From the NCBI GenBank assembly GCA_028023455.1, contig JAQFVV010006294.1:3129001-3193000 (forward strand): DNA of 64,000 nt, in the 5' to 3' direction. Below the pieces are notes generated by a model. The model made no database searches. It was given only the letters and a program-made list of their open reading frames with translations, and was not told the origin of the DNA. Position 1 is the first letter of the stretch. The number at the start of each line of letters is the position of its first letter. A program made the translations under genes and the position numbers. Source of the DNA: Epiperipatus broadwayi (lineage: Eukaryota > Onychophora > Udeonychophora > Euonychophora > Peripatidae). Below are positions 11,526 through 22,645 of this stretch, piece after piece.

Positions 11526-13256
11526 TAAAAAAAATATAATAAAAGAAACCAAAATGATAATCCTAAATAAATATGTTTTTACTGAATTCTTCTGAATAAT
11601 TTGCAATATTATTGAACCTTTCACCACAGTGAAATATATATTTTGAGGTCCTATTGACTCAATTCATAAAGAATCAATTTTTTCAAAAGAAAACTTTCTT
11701 CATTTTATAATTAATTTTATAAACACCTGAGACCTAATTTTTGGAAAAAATCATATTTGAGAGAAAAAAAATAAAATTTTTATAGAGTTTTTTTTAAAAA
11801 AAAACTCTATTTGAAAACAAAGTATATAACCACCACCAATAAAAGTAACTATTAATGTTAAAATTTTTAATAAAAAAATTAATTCAATATGAGGTACTCT
11901 TCTAAAAATTATTCATCTAAAAATTGACCCACCAACAACAGCCCCCAAACTTATTATTATTGCAGAATCACTAATATCTCTTCTTCCTTCAAAAACCGAA
12001 TTTATTCTCTTTGAATGAATTTTTTTTCAAAATGAAAAATAAGCTATTCGAATAGAATAAGATGCTGTTATTGAAGTAGCAACAAATAATATTAAAAATG
12101 AAATAAAATTCCAATTTCTATAACAATATATTTCTAAAATTATATCCTTAGAATAAAATCCAGCTAAAAATGGAATTCCACATAAAGCCAAATTTGCCGT
12201 ATTCAAACAAATCCTAACTTTGGGTAATTGATTAGTTACAAATCCAAGTATTCGAACATCCTGAACATGATTAAAATTATGAATAATTCTTCCAGAACAA
12301 ATAAACAATAATGCTTTAAAAACCGCATGTGTCAACAAATGAAAAAATGCTAAAGTAGAAAATCCTAAAGATACAATACTTATTATTAGCCCAAGCTGCC
12401 TAAGAGTTGATAAAGCAATAATTTTTTTAATATCATATTCAAAATTAGCTACAATTCTGGCCATTATTATAGTTAACCTTGATATAAACAATAAACTAAC
12501 TTTAAATGACATTTCTACTATGAAAAATTCAGAAAAACGAATTAATAAAAAAACCCCAGCAGTAACCAATGTTGATGAATGAACTAATGCTGATACAGGA
12601 GTTGGTGCCGCCATAGCGGCAGGCAACCATGCCGAAAAAGGAAGTTGAGCACTTTTAGTTATTCCAGCTAATAATATTAATACAATCATAACATTAATAA
12701 TATTTATATCTAACCAACTCATCGAAAAATAATTTCAATTACCATGATTCAATATAAATGCAATACAAATTAAGAAAGCAACATCTCCAATCCGATTTCT
12801 TAGAATCGTTAATATTCCAGCTCTATTTGATTTATTATTCTGATAATAAATTACTAATACATAAGATACTAATCCTAAACCATCCCATCCTAATAAAATA
12901 GAAATCAAATTTGGTGAAACCACCAAAAAAATTATAGAAATAACAAATAAAATTACAATAATACAAAAACGTATCTTATTTTTTTCTTCTCCTATATATT
13001 CACATCTAAATTTTATAACAGACCCAGAAATAAGAAAAATTACAGTTATAAATATTACTGATATTCAATCAAAAATTATAGTTATAATAATTCTTCTAGA
13101 ATTAACTTCTAATAATTCAATTTCAAAAATAAAAACTAATTTTTCATTACAAAAATAAATTCTACAAACAAATAATATTCAAAAAAAAAAAAACAAAACA
13201 TTTTTTCTAAATTTAAATCTAAACCCTTCAATTAATCTTTGATTCCACAAATCAAT
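11508..13256 (-). CDS. ND5: NADH dehydrogenase subunit 5 (mitochondrial)
   Basis: Membrane subunit of respiratory complex I, one of the antiporter-like proton-pumping modules. The frame is open for about 582 codons under code 5, from ATT at 13256 to TAG at 11508-11510. Conserved blocks seen are NSSSI near residue 60, LLGWDGLGLVSYVLVIYYQN near 120, and SAQLPFSAWLPAAMAAPTPV followed by SALVHSSTLVTAG, then LTHAVFKALLFICSG. TGA is Trp (for example at 12735-12737) and AGA is Ser. The start is set by homology of the N-terminus and by the tRNA-Thr gene that begins 4 bases upstream. No frameshift. Length is normal for arthropods. Confidence 0.95.
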
Positions 13257-13259
13257 ATT

Positions 13260-13332
13260 ATAAACTAATAGTTCTAAATAAATTATTATATTGATTTTGT
13301 AAATCAATCAATAAGCAAACAAGCAGTTTATT
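13260..13332 (+). tRNA. trnT: Mitochondrial tRNA-Thr, anticodon TGT
   Basis: A perfect 7-bp acceptor stem ATAAACT/AGTTTAT (13260-13266 and 13325-13331) and an anticodon stem TTGAT/ATCAA with loop TTTGTAA (13296-13302) support the call. The anticodon arm resembles that of other arthropod mitochondrial tRNA-Thr genes. D and T arms are weak. Confidence 0.75.
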
Positions 13333-13338
13333 TACACT

Positions 13339-13402
13339 AAACAAATTTCATGACAGAAAAATGTAACGAATTTAAGTTTCGTAAATATGATTTTATCTTT
13401 AA
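13339..13402 (+). tRNA. trnL2: Mitochondrial tRNA-Leu(UUR), anticodon TAA
   Basis: Anticodon stem ACGAA/TTCGT encloses loop TTTAAGT, anticodon TAA, near 13365-13382; a GACA...TGT pair just before fits a D arm. No normal T arm is visible and the 3' acceptor would overlap the start of ND1, as in the truncated tRNAs of many arachnids. Its place before ND1 is the state of chelicerates and myriapods, not of insects and crustaceans. Confidence 0.65.
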
Positions 13403-14317
13403 TTTTCTATTTAATTCTATTAATTTCCATCCTAATCAGAGTAGCATTCTTAACATTACTTGAACGAAAAATTCTTGGTTATATTCAAATCCGAAAAGGC
13501 CCTAATAAAATTAGTTTAATCGGAATTCTTCAACCAATTAGTGATGCAATAAAACTTTTCTGTAAAGAAAATAGATCATTAAACCTAAGAAAGCTAATAA
13601 CTTTCTTAATTGCACCAATAATAAGAATCATCATTTCATTATTTATTTGAATATTAATCCCAATAAAATGAAACCCAATAAATTTTAATTTTGCATTATT
13701 ATTTTTCTTATGTATAACTAGAATAACAGTTTATTTTATAATAATAGCTGGATGATCATCCAACTCAAAATTTTCCTTACTTGGAACAATACGAGCAGTA
13801 GCTCAAACTATTTCTTATGAAGTAAGATTAGCTCTAATTTTATTAACAATTATCTTTTTATCAGAAAGATATAACCTTATAATTATTGATAATTCTCAAT
13901 TATTAATCTGAAACTTTATAATCTTATTACCATTATTTATTTGCTGATTTTCCTCAATTCTAGCTGAAACTAATCGAGCTCCTTTTGACTTTGCAGAAAG
14001 AGAAAGTGAATTAGTTTCAGGCTTTAACACAGAATACAGAAGAGGAAGATTTGCTATAATTTTCATAGCAGAATATTCAAGTATTCTCTTAATAAGAATA
14101 ATTACTTCTATAATTTTTTTTTGGAAGAAATATAAACTTCCCATTTTTCATAATAATTAAAACAACACTAATTTCATTTGCATTTGTTTGAATTCGTGGT
14201 TCAGACCCACGTTTTCGATATGATAAACTAATATTTCTAACATGAAAAGTTTTCTTACCAATTAGCTTAAGAATTTTAATAATTATTTTAAATTATAAAA
14301 TTATTCAGCTATGATAA
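13387..14317 (+). pseudogene. ND1: NADH dehydrogenase subunit 1 (mitochondrial), one frameshift
   Basis: Proton-channel-adjacent membrane subunit of complex I. From ATG 13387 the product reads [14 protein letters not shown], then [60 protein letters not shown] and NTEYSSGSFAMIFMAEY, all hallmarks of ND1. A run of nine T (14114-14122) has one T more than the frame needs; after it the correct frame resumes with IRGSDPRFRYDKLM and ends at TAA 14315-14317. The total of 931 bases is 1 over a multiple of 3, which fits a single insertion. CYTB starts one base after the stop on the same strand. A sequencing error in the T run is possible. Confidence 0.93.
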
Positions 14318-14318
14318 T

Positions 14319-15419
14319 ATGATAAAACCAGAACGAAAAACTCACCCATTACTAATAATTATAAATAATAGATTAATTGATTTACCAACCCCATCTAATA
14401 TTTCATATTTATGAAATTTTGGATCATTACTTGGCATCTCATTACTCTTCCAAATTATTACTGGAATTATATTAGCAATACATTATTCAGATAACATAGA
14501 CCTAGCATTTAGATCCATTATTCACATCTCTCGAGATGTAAATAATGGATCATTAATCCGATTTTTTCACAGAAATGGAGCATCATTTTTCTTCATCTGT
14601 CTATATATTCATGTAGGACGCGGAATTTACTATAACTCATATAAATTAATTTATACATGAAATATTGGAATCATACTCCTTTTATTAACTATAGCAACAG
14701 CATTCCTGGGTTATGTCCTACCATGGGGACAAATATCTTTCTGAGGAGCAACCGTAATTACAAATCTTTTATCAGCAATTCCATATATTGGAATAATAAC
14801 AGTTAACTGATTATGAGGAGGATTTGCAGTAAGAAATGCAACATTAACTCGATTTTTCTCATTACACTTTCTCTTACCTTTTATTATCATAGCCTTAGTA
14901 ATAATTCACTTATTATTTCTTCACCAAACAGGAAGTAATAATCCATTAGGATTAAAATCAAACTCTGATAAAATCCCATTTCACCAATACTTCTCAATTA
15001 AAGACATAATTTCAATAATATTATTCATAATAATATTAACTTTTTTAGTTTTATATTATCCTAACTTATTAGGAGATCCAGAAAATTGAATTCCAGCAAA
15101 CCCATTAGTAACTCCAATTCATATTCAACCTGAATGATATTTCTTATTTGCTTACGCAATTCTTCGATCAATTCCTAATAAACTAGGAGGAGTAGTAGCT
15201 CTACTAATATCAATTATAATTTTATTTTCATTACCAGTAATTTCAAAAAATTATCTATCGTCTTCATTTAATAAATTAAATCAACTAATTTTCTGAACAT
15301 ATATCAGAATTATTATTTTACTAACCTGAATTGGCGCTAATCCAGTTGAACCGCCATACATCTTTTTTGGTCAACTATTGTCAATATTATACTTCATAAC
15401 ATTTTTCTTAATTCAATAA
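14319..15419 (+). CDS. CYTB: Cytochrome b (mitochondrial)
   Basis: Catalytic diheme subunit of the cytochrome bc1 complex (complex III). The frame is open for 366 codons from ATG 14319 to TAA 15417-15419. Residues near the start read [20 protein letters not shown]; the four heme-ligand histidines lie in [21 protein letters not shown] and [20 protein letters not shown]. The Qo-site PEW motif ([15 protein letters not shown]) is intact, and the end is [14 protein letters not shown]. Both CYTB and ND1 are on plus while COX1 is on minus. Composition is A+C-rich, opposite to the minus-strand genes. No frameshift. Confidence 0.96.
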
Positions 15420-15440
15420 TTTTTTGATAAAAAATTATTG

Positions 15441-15505
15441 AATTACTATTAATCTTACGAAAGAATTTGTTTTGAAAACAAAATATATAAGTTCAAGTTA
15501 CACTT
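15441..15505 (+). tRNA. trnS2: Mitochondrial tRNA-Ser(UCN), anticodon TGA
   Basis: Stem TTTGT/ACAAA (15466-15470, 15478-15482) with loop TTTGAAA gives anticodon TGA at 15473-15475; the TGTTTTGAAAACA arm is characteristic of arthropod trnS2. It follows CYTB on the same strand, as in the ancestral arthropod order. Confidence 0.75.
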
Positions 15506-15543
15506 AAGGTCGAAACTAAACACATTTGTTTTGGTAAATAAAT
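15497..15543 (-). tRNA. trnR: Mitochondrial tRNA-Arg, anticodon TCG
   Basis: On minus the arm TTTAG-TTTCGAC-CTTAA gives anticodon TCG at 15511-15513, very like other arthropod trnR genes. An AACA/TGTT pair upstream fits a short D arm. It overlaps trnS2 on the other strand and follows ND3 as in the ancestral ND3-Ala-Arg region, without tRNA-Ala. Confidence 0.6.
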
Positions 15544-15891
15544 TGCTCAATCAAGAGCTCCTTGATTTCATTCATGAATTAAACCAAGGAGTAAAATAAA
15601 CAAAAATAATTGTCCAACAAAATATATTCTTCCAACCTGAATTAACTCTATCCTAATAGGATAAGGTAAAATTAAAACAATTTCAATATCAAAAATCAAA
15701 AAAATAATTCCAATTAAAAAAAATCGTAAAGAAAAAGGTAATCGCCTGGATCTAAAAGGATCAAATCCACATTCAAAAGGAGAATTTTTTTCACGATCTT
15801 TATACCTTTTCTCAGAAAATAAATACATAAATATTATCAATACTAAAACAATTAAAAATACAACAAAAAATATAATCACTAACACTAACAT
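15544..15891 (-). CDS. ND3: NADH dehydrogenase subunit 3 (mitochondrial)
   Basis: Small membrane subunit of complex I near the quinone tunnel. From ATG 15889-15891 the product is about 115 residues, with the conserved loop [11 protein letters not shown] (residues about 36-46), the membrane segment [18 protein letters not shown] and the end LIHEWNQGALDW. The first TGA after LIHE is read as Trp. No complete stop is present before the tRNA-Arg; the gene probably ends in a partial TA completed by polyadenylation. COX3 ends 6 bases upstream with no tRNA-Gly between them, unlike the ancestral order. Confidence 0.93.
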
Positions 15892-15897
15892 TATAAT

Positions 15898-16684
15898 TTA
15901 TGACCCTCATCAATAAATTGAAATAAACAAAAACAACCAAACAACATCAACAAAATGTCAATATCAGGCAGAAGCCTCAAATCCAAAAATCATCATTTTG
16001 GATTTGATGATAATTAAATTGCCGTATCAAACAAATTAATAAAAATCTACTACCAATAATTACATGTAATCCATGAAATCCAGTAGCAACAAAAAACGTT
16101 GTTCCATAAACTGAGTCAGAAATAGAAAATCTTGATTCATAATATTCCATCCCTTGTAATAAAGTAAAATACAATCCTAATAAAACAGTAAAAAATAATC
16201 CCTGAACCCCCTGAATATAATTTCTTTCCATCAAACTATGATGAGCTCAAGTTACAGTAACACCAGAAGCCAATAATACAGCAGTATTTAACAAAGGAAC
16301 TTGAAATGGATTCAAAACTATTACACCTGATGGTGGTCAATATGAACCTAAATCTATTGTAGGAGCAAGACTTCTATGAAAAAATGCCCAAAAAAATCTG
16401 AAAAAAAATAAAATCTCTGATAAAATAAATAAAACCATACCCCATCGAAGACCAAATACTACATTAGTAGTATGAAGTCCCTGATATGTTCCTTCACGAA
16501 TGACATCACGTCATCATTGAATTATTGTTAAAAGAATAATAAATATTCCTATTAATAATAACCCTATTATATAATTATGAAATCAATTTACTAATCCAGC
16601 TGTTAATAATAACGCCCCACACGCCCCAATAATTGGTCATGGACTCAACTCAACCATATGATATGGATGATTATGTATTATCAT
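15898..16684 (-). pseudogene. COX3: Cytochrome c oxidase subunit III (mitochondrial), one frameshift
   Basis: Core subunit of complex IV. From ATG 16684 the product starts [14 protein letters not shown], with [36 protein letters not shown] and [15 protein letters not shown]. At 15985-15989 a run of five A (T on the coding strand) has one base too many: the frame NDDF-W-I-stop shifts, and the true continuation [20 protein letters not shown] resumes in another frame to TAA 15898-15900. Length 787 is 1 over a multiple of 3. The 5' end overlaps ATP6 by 14 bases. As the run is only five bases long, a real mutation is more plausible here than in the ND1 and COX1 runs. Confidence 0.93.
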
Positions 16685-17360
16685 AATATACCTCACTTGA
16701 ATATAAACTTCTTAAAACAACAAAAACATATGATTGAATAACAGAAACAGCCCTTTCAAGTATTATTAATAATGTTTGACCAAACAATAAAACAAATAAT
16801 ATTATTGTACCTAAAATTCTTCCTTGACCTCCAACTAACCTTAATAACAAATGCCCAGCAATTATATTTGCCGCTAATCGAACAGATAAAGTTAAGGGAC
16901 GAATAAAATTTCTAATTGTCTCAATACAAACCATAAATGATATTAATACTGAAGGAGTTCCTAAAGGAACTAAATGAGCAAACATTATTATTATTTTATT
17001 TACTCACCCATAAATCAAAAAACTAATTCATAAAGGAAAAGCTAATCTTAAAGTAACTAACAAATGTGCTGTTCTTGTAAACACATAAGGTATCAAACCT
17101 AATCTATTATTCAATATAATCATAAAAAACAGACTAATAAAAATTAATGTTATTCCTTTAATATTCCTTATTATCAAAAGAATTTTAAATTCATTATTTA
17201 AAAAATTTAACACAAAATTTATAATCCCTACTAAACGAGTAGGAATTAATCAAAACCATAAAGGAATAAAAAAAATTCCAATCACTAAAGAAATCCAATT
17301 TAATCTTAATATATAAACTCTTGAAGAAGGATCAAAAACATTAAATAACCCTATTATCAT
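16671..17360 (-). CDS. ATP6: ATP synthase F0 subunit 6 (mitochondrial)
   Basis: Subunit a of the ATP synthase membrane sector, forming the proton half-channels against the c-ring. From ATG 17358-17360 to TAA 16671-16673 is 229 codons plus stop. Start [13 protein letters not shown]; conserved features are HLVPLGTP, then [20 protein letters not shown] with the essential Arg, and AGHLLL. AGA codons stand at conserved Ser positions. It overlaps ATP8 by 7 bases (ATGATAA), the usual metazoan bicistronic arrangement, and overlaps COX3 by 14. No frameshift. Confidence 0.95.
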
Positions 17361-17530
17361 TCCCAAAAACAAATAATTTTTTCCTGACTAAAAAATTTGA
17401 CTTGATACTTTAAATATTTAATCAAATAATAAACTAAAATTAAATAAATTAACATAACAAAAAGTCTTAATGGTATTATTAACATTCAACTTAACGGATA
17501 CATCTGAGGAATTCATTTTAAATTTGACAT
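17354..17530 (-). CDS. ATP8: ATP synthase F0 subunit 8 (mitochondrial)
   Basis: Short single-pass subunit of ATP synthase, 58 residues, from ATG 17530 to TAA 17354-17356. The N-terminus MSNLKWIPQMYPLSW has the family signature (IPQM-P--W), followed by one hydrophobic segment and a Lys-rich tail. Its codons include TGA (Trp), so it is split in the standard code. Only 26 bases separate it from COX2, leaving no room for the tRNA-Lys and tRNA-Asp found there in the ancestral order. Confidence 0.9.
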
Positions 17531-17556
17531 ATTTATATTTTTATAAATTATACCTT

Positions 17557-18234
17557 TTACCTTATAATCCATTTAACAAAAAAATTTATTGGAATTGATT
17601 CAATAACAATAGGTATAAAACTATGATTAGCACCACAAATTTCAGAACATTGTCCATAAAATAATCCAACTCGATTTAAATATAACACAATCTGATTTAA
17701 ACGTCCAGGAACCGCATCAACCTTAACTCCTAATGATGGGACAGTTCAAGAATGTAATACATCAGCAGCCCTAATTAAAAAACGAATTTGACCACAAAAT
17801 GGTAAAATCAACCGATTATCAACATCAAGGAGCCGAAAATCACCTAACTCTAAATCATCTATACTAATTATATATGAATCAAACTCAACATCAATAAAAT
17901 CTCTATATTCATACCTTCAGTATCATTGATGCCCTACAACTTTAATTCTTAAAAATGGATCAGAAACCTCATCCAACATATACAATAAATGTAATGAGGG
18001 AAAAGCAATAAATACTAAAATAAATACAGGTAAAACCGTTCAAATTATTTCAATCCATTGACCTTCCAACAAATATCGCATTAAATTTTTATTTAAAATT
18101 AAACTAAATATTCTATACCCAATTAAAATTGTAATCAAAATTAAAACCAATAAAGAATGATCATGAAAAAAAATCAACTGCTCCATTAAAGGAGAAGACG
18201 CATCCTGAAATATCAACTCATTTCATCTTGCCAT
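17557..18234 (-). CDS. COX2: Cytochrome c oxidase subunit II (mitochondrial)
   Basis: Complex IV subunit that binds the CuA centre and docks cytochrome c. 225 codons from ATG 18232-18234 to TAA 17557-17559. Start [20 protein letters not shown], two membrane segments by residue 90, aromatic region VVGHQWYWSYEYSDF, His ligand in [15 protein letters not shown], and CuA ligands in [16 protein letters not shown]. All TGA codons fall at Trp positions. COX1 ends one base upstream with no tRNA between, so the insect/crustacean tRNA-Leu(UUR) position is empty. No frameshift. Confidence 0.96.
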
Positions 18235-18235
18235 A

Positions 18236-19773
<1,538 letters not shown>

Positions 19774-20768
19774 CAAATTATTCCAACAGGAATAATAAAT
19801 AATATTACTATTATCAAAATATGTAATCACCAATCCAATATCAAATTTTTCTTTACTTTAAAATAACATAATGACCTTAATGTCTCAAACATTATTCTAA
19901 CATACATTAAACGAACATAATAATATAACCCAATCAACATTCCCATCAACATTATTAACACCAAAATCTTCTCACCCTTTAATATCAAAATATTTAAAAC
20001 TATAATCTTAGGAAAAAACCCCCTAAGAGGGGGGAAACCCCCTAAAGAAAGTATTCTTAACAAAATAACCCACTTCTCAAACTTAGAAAAATAAATAAAT
20101 ATTTGATTAATATAAACAATCCCATTAAAATAAAATAAAATTCTAAATAATATCATTATTATAAAATAAAACAAATAATAAATTACTCAAACAGAATCCC
20201 TTAACATAATAGAGACAATCATCCAACCAACATGACCAATAGACGAATATGCAAACAAACTACGTATTATTACTTGATTAAATCCTCCAACTCCTCCAAT
20301 AACCACTCTTAATATTACCCTAAATATTAAATAAATACTAAACCTTAATAAATACCTTATAATAAATAACAGTCCAAACTTTTGGACTGTTATTATCAAA
20401 AAAATATTTATTCATCTTAAATTTTCCAAAACACCAGGATACCAAAAATGAAAAGGTGCAGCACCTACTTTTAATATTATAGATATTCAAAAAACATATC
20501 CAATCACATCATAATAATAATAACTTATTAACAACATAGTCCTTAAAAAAAACCCAATTAATAAAATAATTGAACCAAATACTTGAATAATAAAATACTT
20601 AACTGCCCTCTCATTCATATTTTTAATTCCACTAACTAAAATAGGAATAATACACAATATATTCATCTCTAAACCAACTCAAATAAAAACTCATGAACTT
20701 ATTCTTATCTGAATTATTAAACTAAATACTAACAAAAAATAAAACAAAAAAAAATATGGAAAATTCAT
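19774..20768 (-). CDS. ND2: NADH dehydrogenase subunit 2 (mitochondrial)
   Basis: Antiporter-like membrane subunit of complex I. Open from ATG 20766-20768 for about 331 codons. Recognised by VGAAPFHFWYPGVL (residues about 90-103), LFAYSSMGHVGWM and LLSMLSLGGFPPLSGFFPK. No full stop codon precedes COX1; the frame would run into it, so a partial stop (T or TA) completed after transcript cleavage is likely, and the exact end is uncertain. The tRNAs Trp, Cys and Tyr that separate ND2 and COX1 in most arthropods are absent here; Trp is found instead upstream of ND2 on the other strand. Confidence 0.93.
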
Positions 20769-20824
20769 AAGTGTTTGACACTTAAACTTTTGAAGTTTAA
20801 ATTATAGTTCACAATAAGCTAAAA
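20760..20824 (+). tRNA. trnQ: Mitochondrial tRNA-Gln, anticodon TTG
   Basis: D arm AGTGTTTGACACT (20770-20782), anticodon stem TAAAC/GTTTA with loop TTTTGAA (20788-20794) and a T arm near 20801-20816. The GTGTxxGACAC D arm and loop are typical for trnQ. Ends are estimated and overlap ND2 on the other strand. Confidence 0.65.
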
Positions 20825-20868
20825 AAGCTTTTGAATTCATAATTCAAAAATAACCAAATAAGTTAACA
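20808..20868 (+). tRNA. trnM: Mitochondrial tRNA-Met, anticodon CAT
   Basis: D arm AGCT-A5-AGCT (20817-20829) and anticodon stem TTGAA/TTCAA with loop TTCATAA, anticodon at 20838-20840. It partly overlaps trnQ and lacks an obvious T arm. Confidence 0.65.
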
Positions 20869-20912
20869 AAACTAAAAGCCTTCAAAGCTTTAATTAATCC
20901 AAAAGACATATA
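20851..20912 (+). tRNA. trnW: Mitochondrial tRNA-Trp, anticodon TCA
   Basis: D arm AGTTAACAAAACT (20861-20873) and anticodon stem AAAGC/GCTTT with loop CTTCAAA, anticodon at 20882-20884. The TCA anticodon reads TGA, matching Trp use of TGA in the neighbouring genes. Confidence 0.7.
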
Positions 20913-20962
20913 AGTATATATTACATTTAATTTCCAATTAAAAATTCTAATAAACTATTAAA
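20902..20962 (+). tRNA. trnG: Mitochondrial tRNA-Gly, anticodon TCC
   Basis: D arm AGTATATATTACATT and anticodon stem TTTAA/TTAAA with loop TTTCCAA, anticodon at 20933-20935. In most arthropods this gene lies between COX3 and ND3; here that spacer is 6 bases long. It overlaps the ND4 3' end on the other strand. Confidence 0.65.
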
Positions 20963-22302
20963 AACTCAGATTTCAATAACAACAAATTCAATGGTAACAA
21001 ATGTAAAAACAACAAAAGATACTCAACACATCTAATTGATTTCATACTATTTAAATTAAAAAATATCTGACCATGCTGAGTATATGAGTACAAATACATT
21101 CTATATACAGCACCAAAAAACGAAATAAAAACTAACAAACCAATTCTAATGTTATTTCAAAAAACCAAAGAATTAATAACACCAATTTCTCCTAACAAAT
21201 TCAAAGAAGGTGGAGCTGCAATAGTAGCAATAACAAACAAAAATCAAAACAACCTTAACCTAGGAAATAACCTAATCATTCCTTTAGAAACCATCATCCT
21301 ACGAGAATGATATCGCTCATAAGAAATTCTTGATAAACAAAACAAACCGGAAGAACAAAAACCATGTCCCACCATGACTCAAATAGCTGCATTAACTCTT
21401 CATTTACATATAACAAAAACTGATCTAATCATTAACCCCATATGCCCAACAGAAGAATAAGCAATTAATGCTTTTAAATCAACCTGTCGAATACAAATCA
21501 TTCTAGTTATAATTCCTCCAAACAACCTTAAACAAATAAAAAACTCACTAAATTTAACTGTAATTATTTTAAAAATCATTGAAAAACGAATAACACCATA
21601 ACCTCCTAATTTCAACAAAACTCTAGCCAAAATTATTGAACCAGAAATTGGTGCTTCTACATGAGCCTTAGGAAGCCAAATATGAACAACATAAATTGGT
21701 AATTTAACCAAAAAAGCTGACATACAAATAACTCAATATAGTATCATAAATTCCCTCATATAAAAATAACTTTTCATCAACATAATAATAGACATTCTTC
21801 CTATTCACCAATACATTCCAATTACTCCTATTAATAATGGAAAAGAAGCAAATAAAGTGTAAAACAATAAGTATAACATGGCCTGTAAACGTTCAGGCTG
21901 ATAACCCCATCCTATAATCAAAAGAATTGTAGGAATTAAAGTAAACTCAAACAAAACATAAAACACTAAAATATTTAAAGCAACAAAAGTATAAAACAAA
22001 ACAGCATTCAAGATTAAAATTAATAAACAAAAAATATCCTTATAATCATCTTTCAACAAAACTTTTATCCTAGCAAACATCATTAATACACAAGTCAATA
22101 TTCTTAATATTGATAACGGTATAGAAACCATATCAACACCAAATACGCCAGAAATTCTTGATACAAACATGTAAATATTTAATTTAGTAATAAAAAAAAA
22201 CAATATAATAATTAATATCACATTTAACATAAATCCTCAACGTATTAACTTAAATACTCACATAACAACTAACATAATAAATATTATCAAAATTTCTATC
22301 AT
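20947..22302 (-). CDS. ND4: NADH dehydrogenase subunit 4 (mitochondrial)
   Basis: Antiporter-like proton-pumping subunit of complex I, 451 codons from ATG 22300-22302 to TAG 20947-20949, no frameshift. Conserved blocks: [20 protein letters not shown] with [28 protein letters not shown], then [19 protein letters not shown] and [15 protein letters not shown]. The gene overlaps ND4L by 7 bases (ATGATAG). The transcription order ND4L then ND4 is reversed from the ND4-then-ND4L order usual in arthropods. Confidence 0.96.
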
Positions 22303-22592
22303 CTAACAATTCTTAAACTATTAAATAAATCATTTCCATGACTACGAATTAACCTAACCATTAATGATAAACCTAAACTAGCCTCACAAGCAGTTAAAGT
22401 TAAAAAAACTAAACTTAAAAATAATTCTTTACCTAAAAAAACTAGTCATGACATCATGACTCAAAAAATATTCAATATAATAAACTCCAATCTTAATAAC
22501 ATTGATAATAAATGTACCCGATACATAATAAATGTAATAACACCAAAAATAACAAATATAATTGGAATTAAAATTTTTAATTGAAAAATCAT
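22296..22592 (-). CDS. ND4L: NADH dehydrogenase subunit 4L (mitochondrial)
   Basis: Three-helix membrane subunit of complex I, 98 codons from ATG 22590-22592 to TAG 22296-22298. The C-terminal signature LTACEASLGLSLMVSLIRSH followed by GNDLF is diagnostic. The start was chosen by homology; an ATG four bases upstream is out of frame. Many AGR codons stand for Ser. It lies between a probable tRNA-Pro and ND4. Confidence 0.92.
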
Positions 22593-22645
22593 TCATCTTA
22601 GACTTCCAAAGTCTATATATTCACCTATAAGAGTTCAATCTACTC
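22585..22645 (-). tRNA. trnP: Probable mitochondrial tRNA-Pro, anticodon TGG
   Basis: On minus, stem TAGAC/GTCTA encloses loop TTTGGAA, anticodon TGG at 22606-22608. A short TATA-loop-TATA pair upstream could be the D arm. Ends are estimated; overlap with ND4L and 16S is possible. Confidence 0.45.

Noticed and set aside
11508-13256. Nuclear expression of the mitochondrial genes
   Set aside because: Frequent in-frame TGA codons would stop translation under the standard code.
13896-14144. Minus-strand open frame inside ND1
   Set aside because: It is antisense to a conserved ND1 segment and has no homology of its own.
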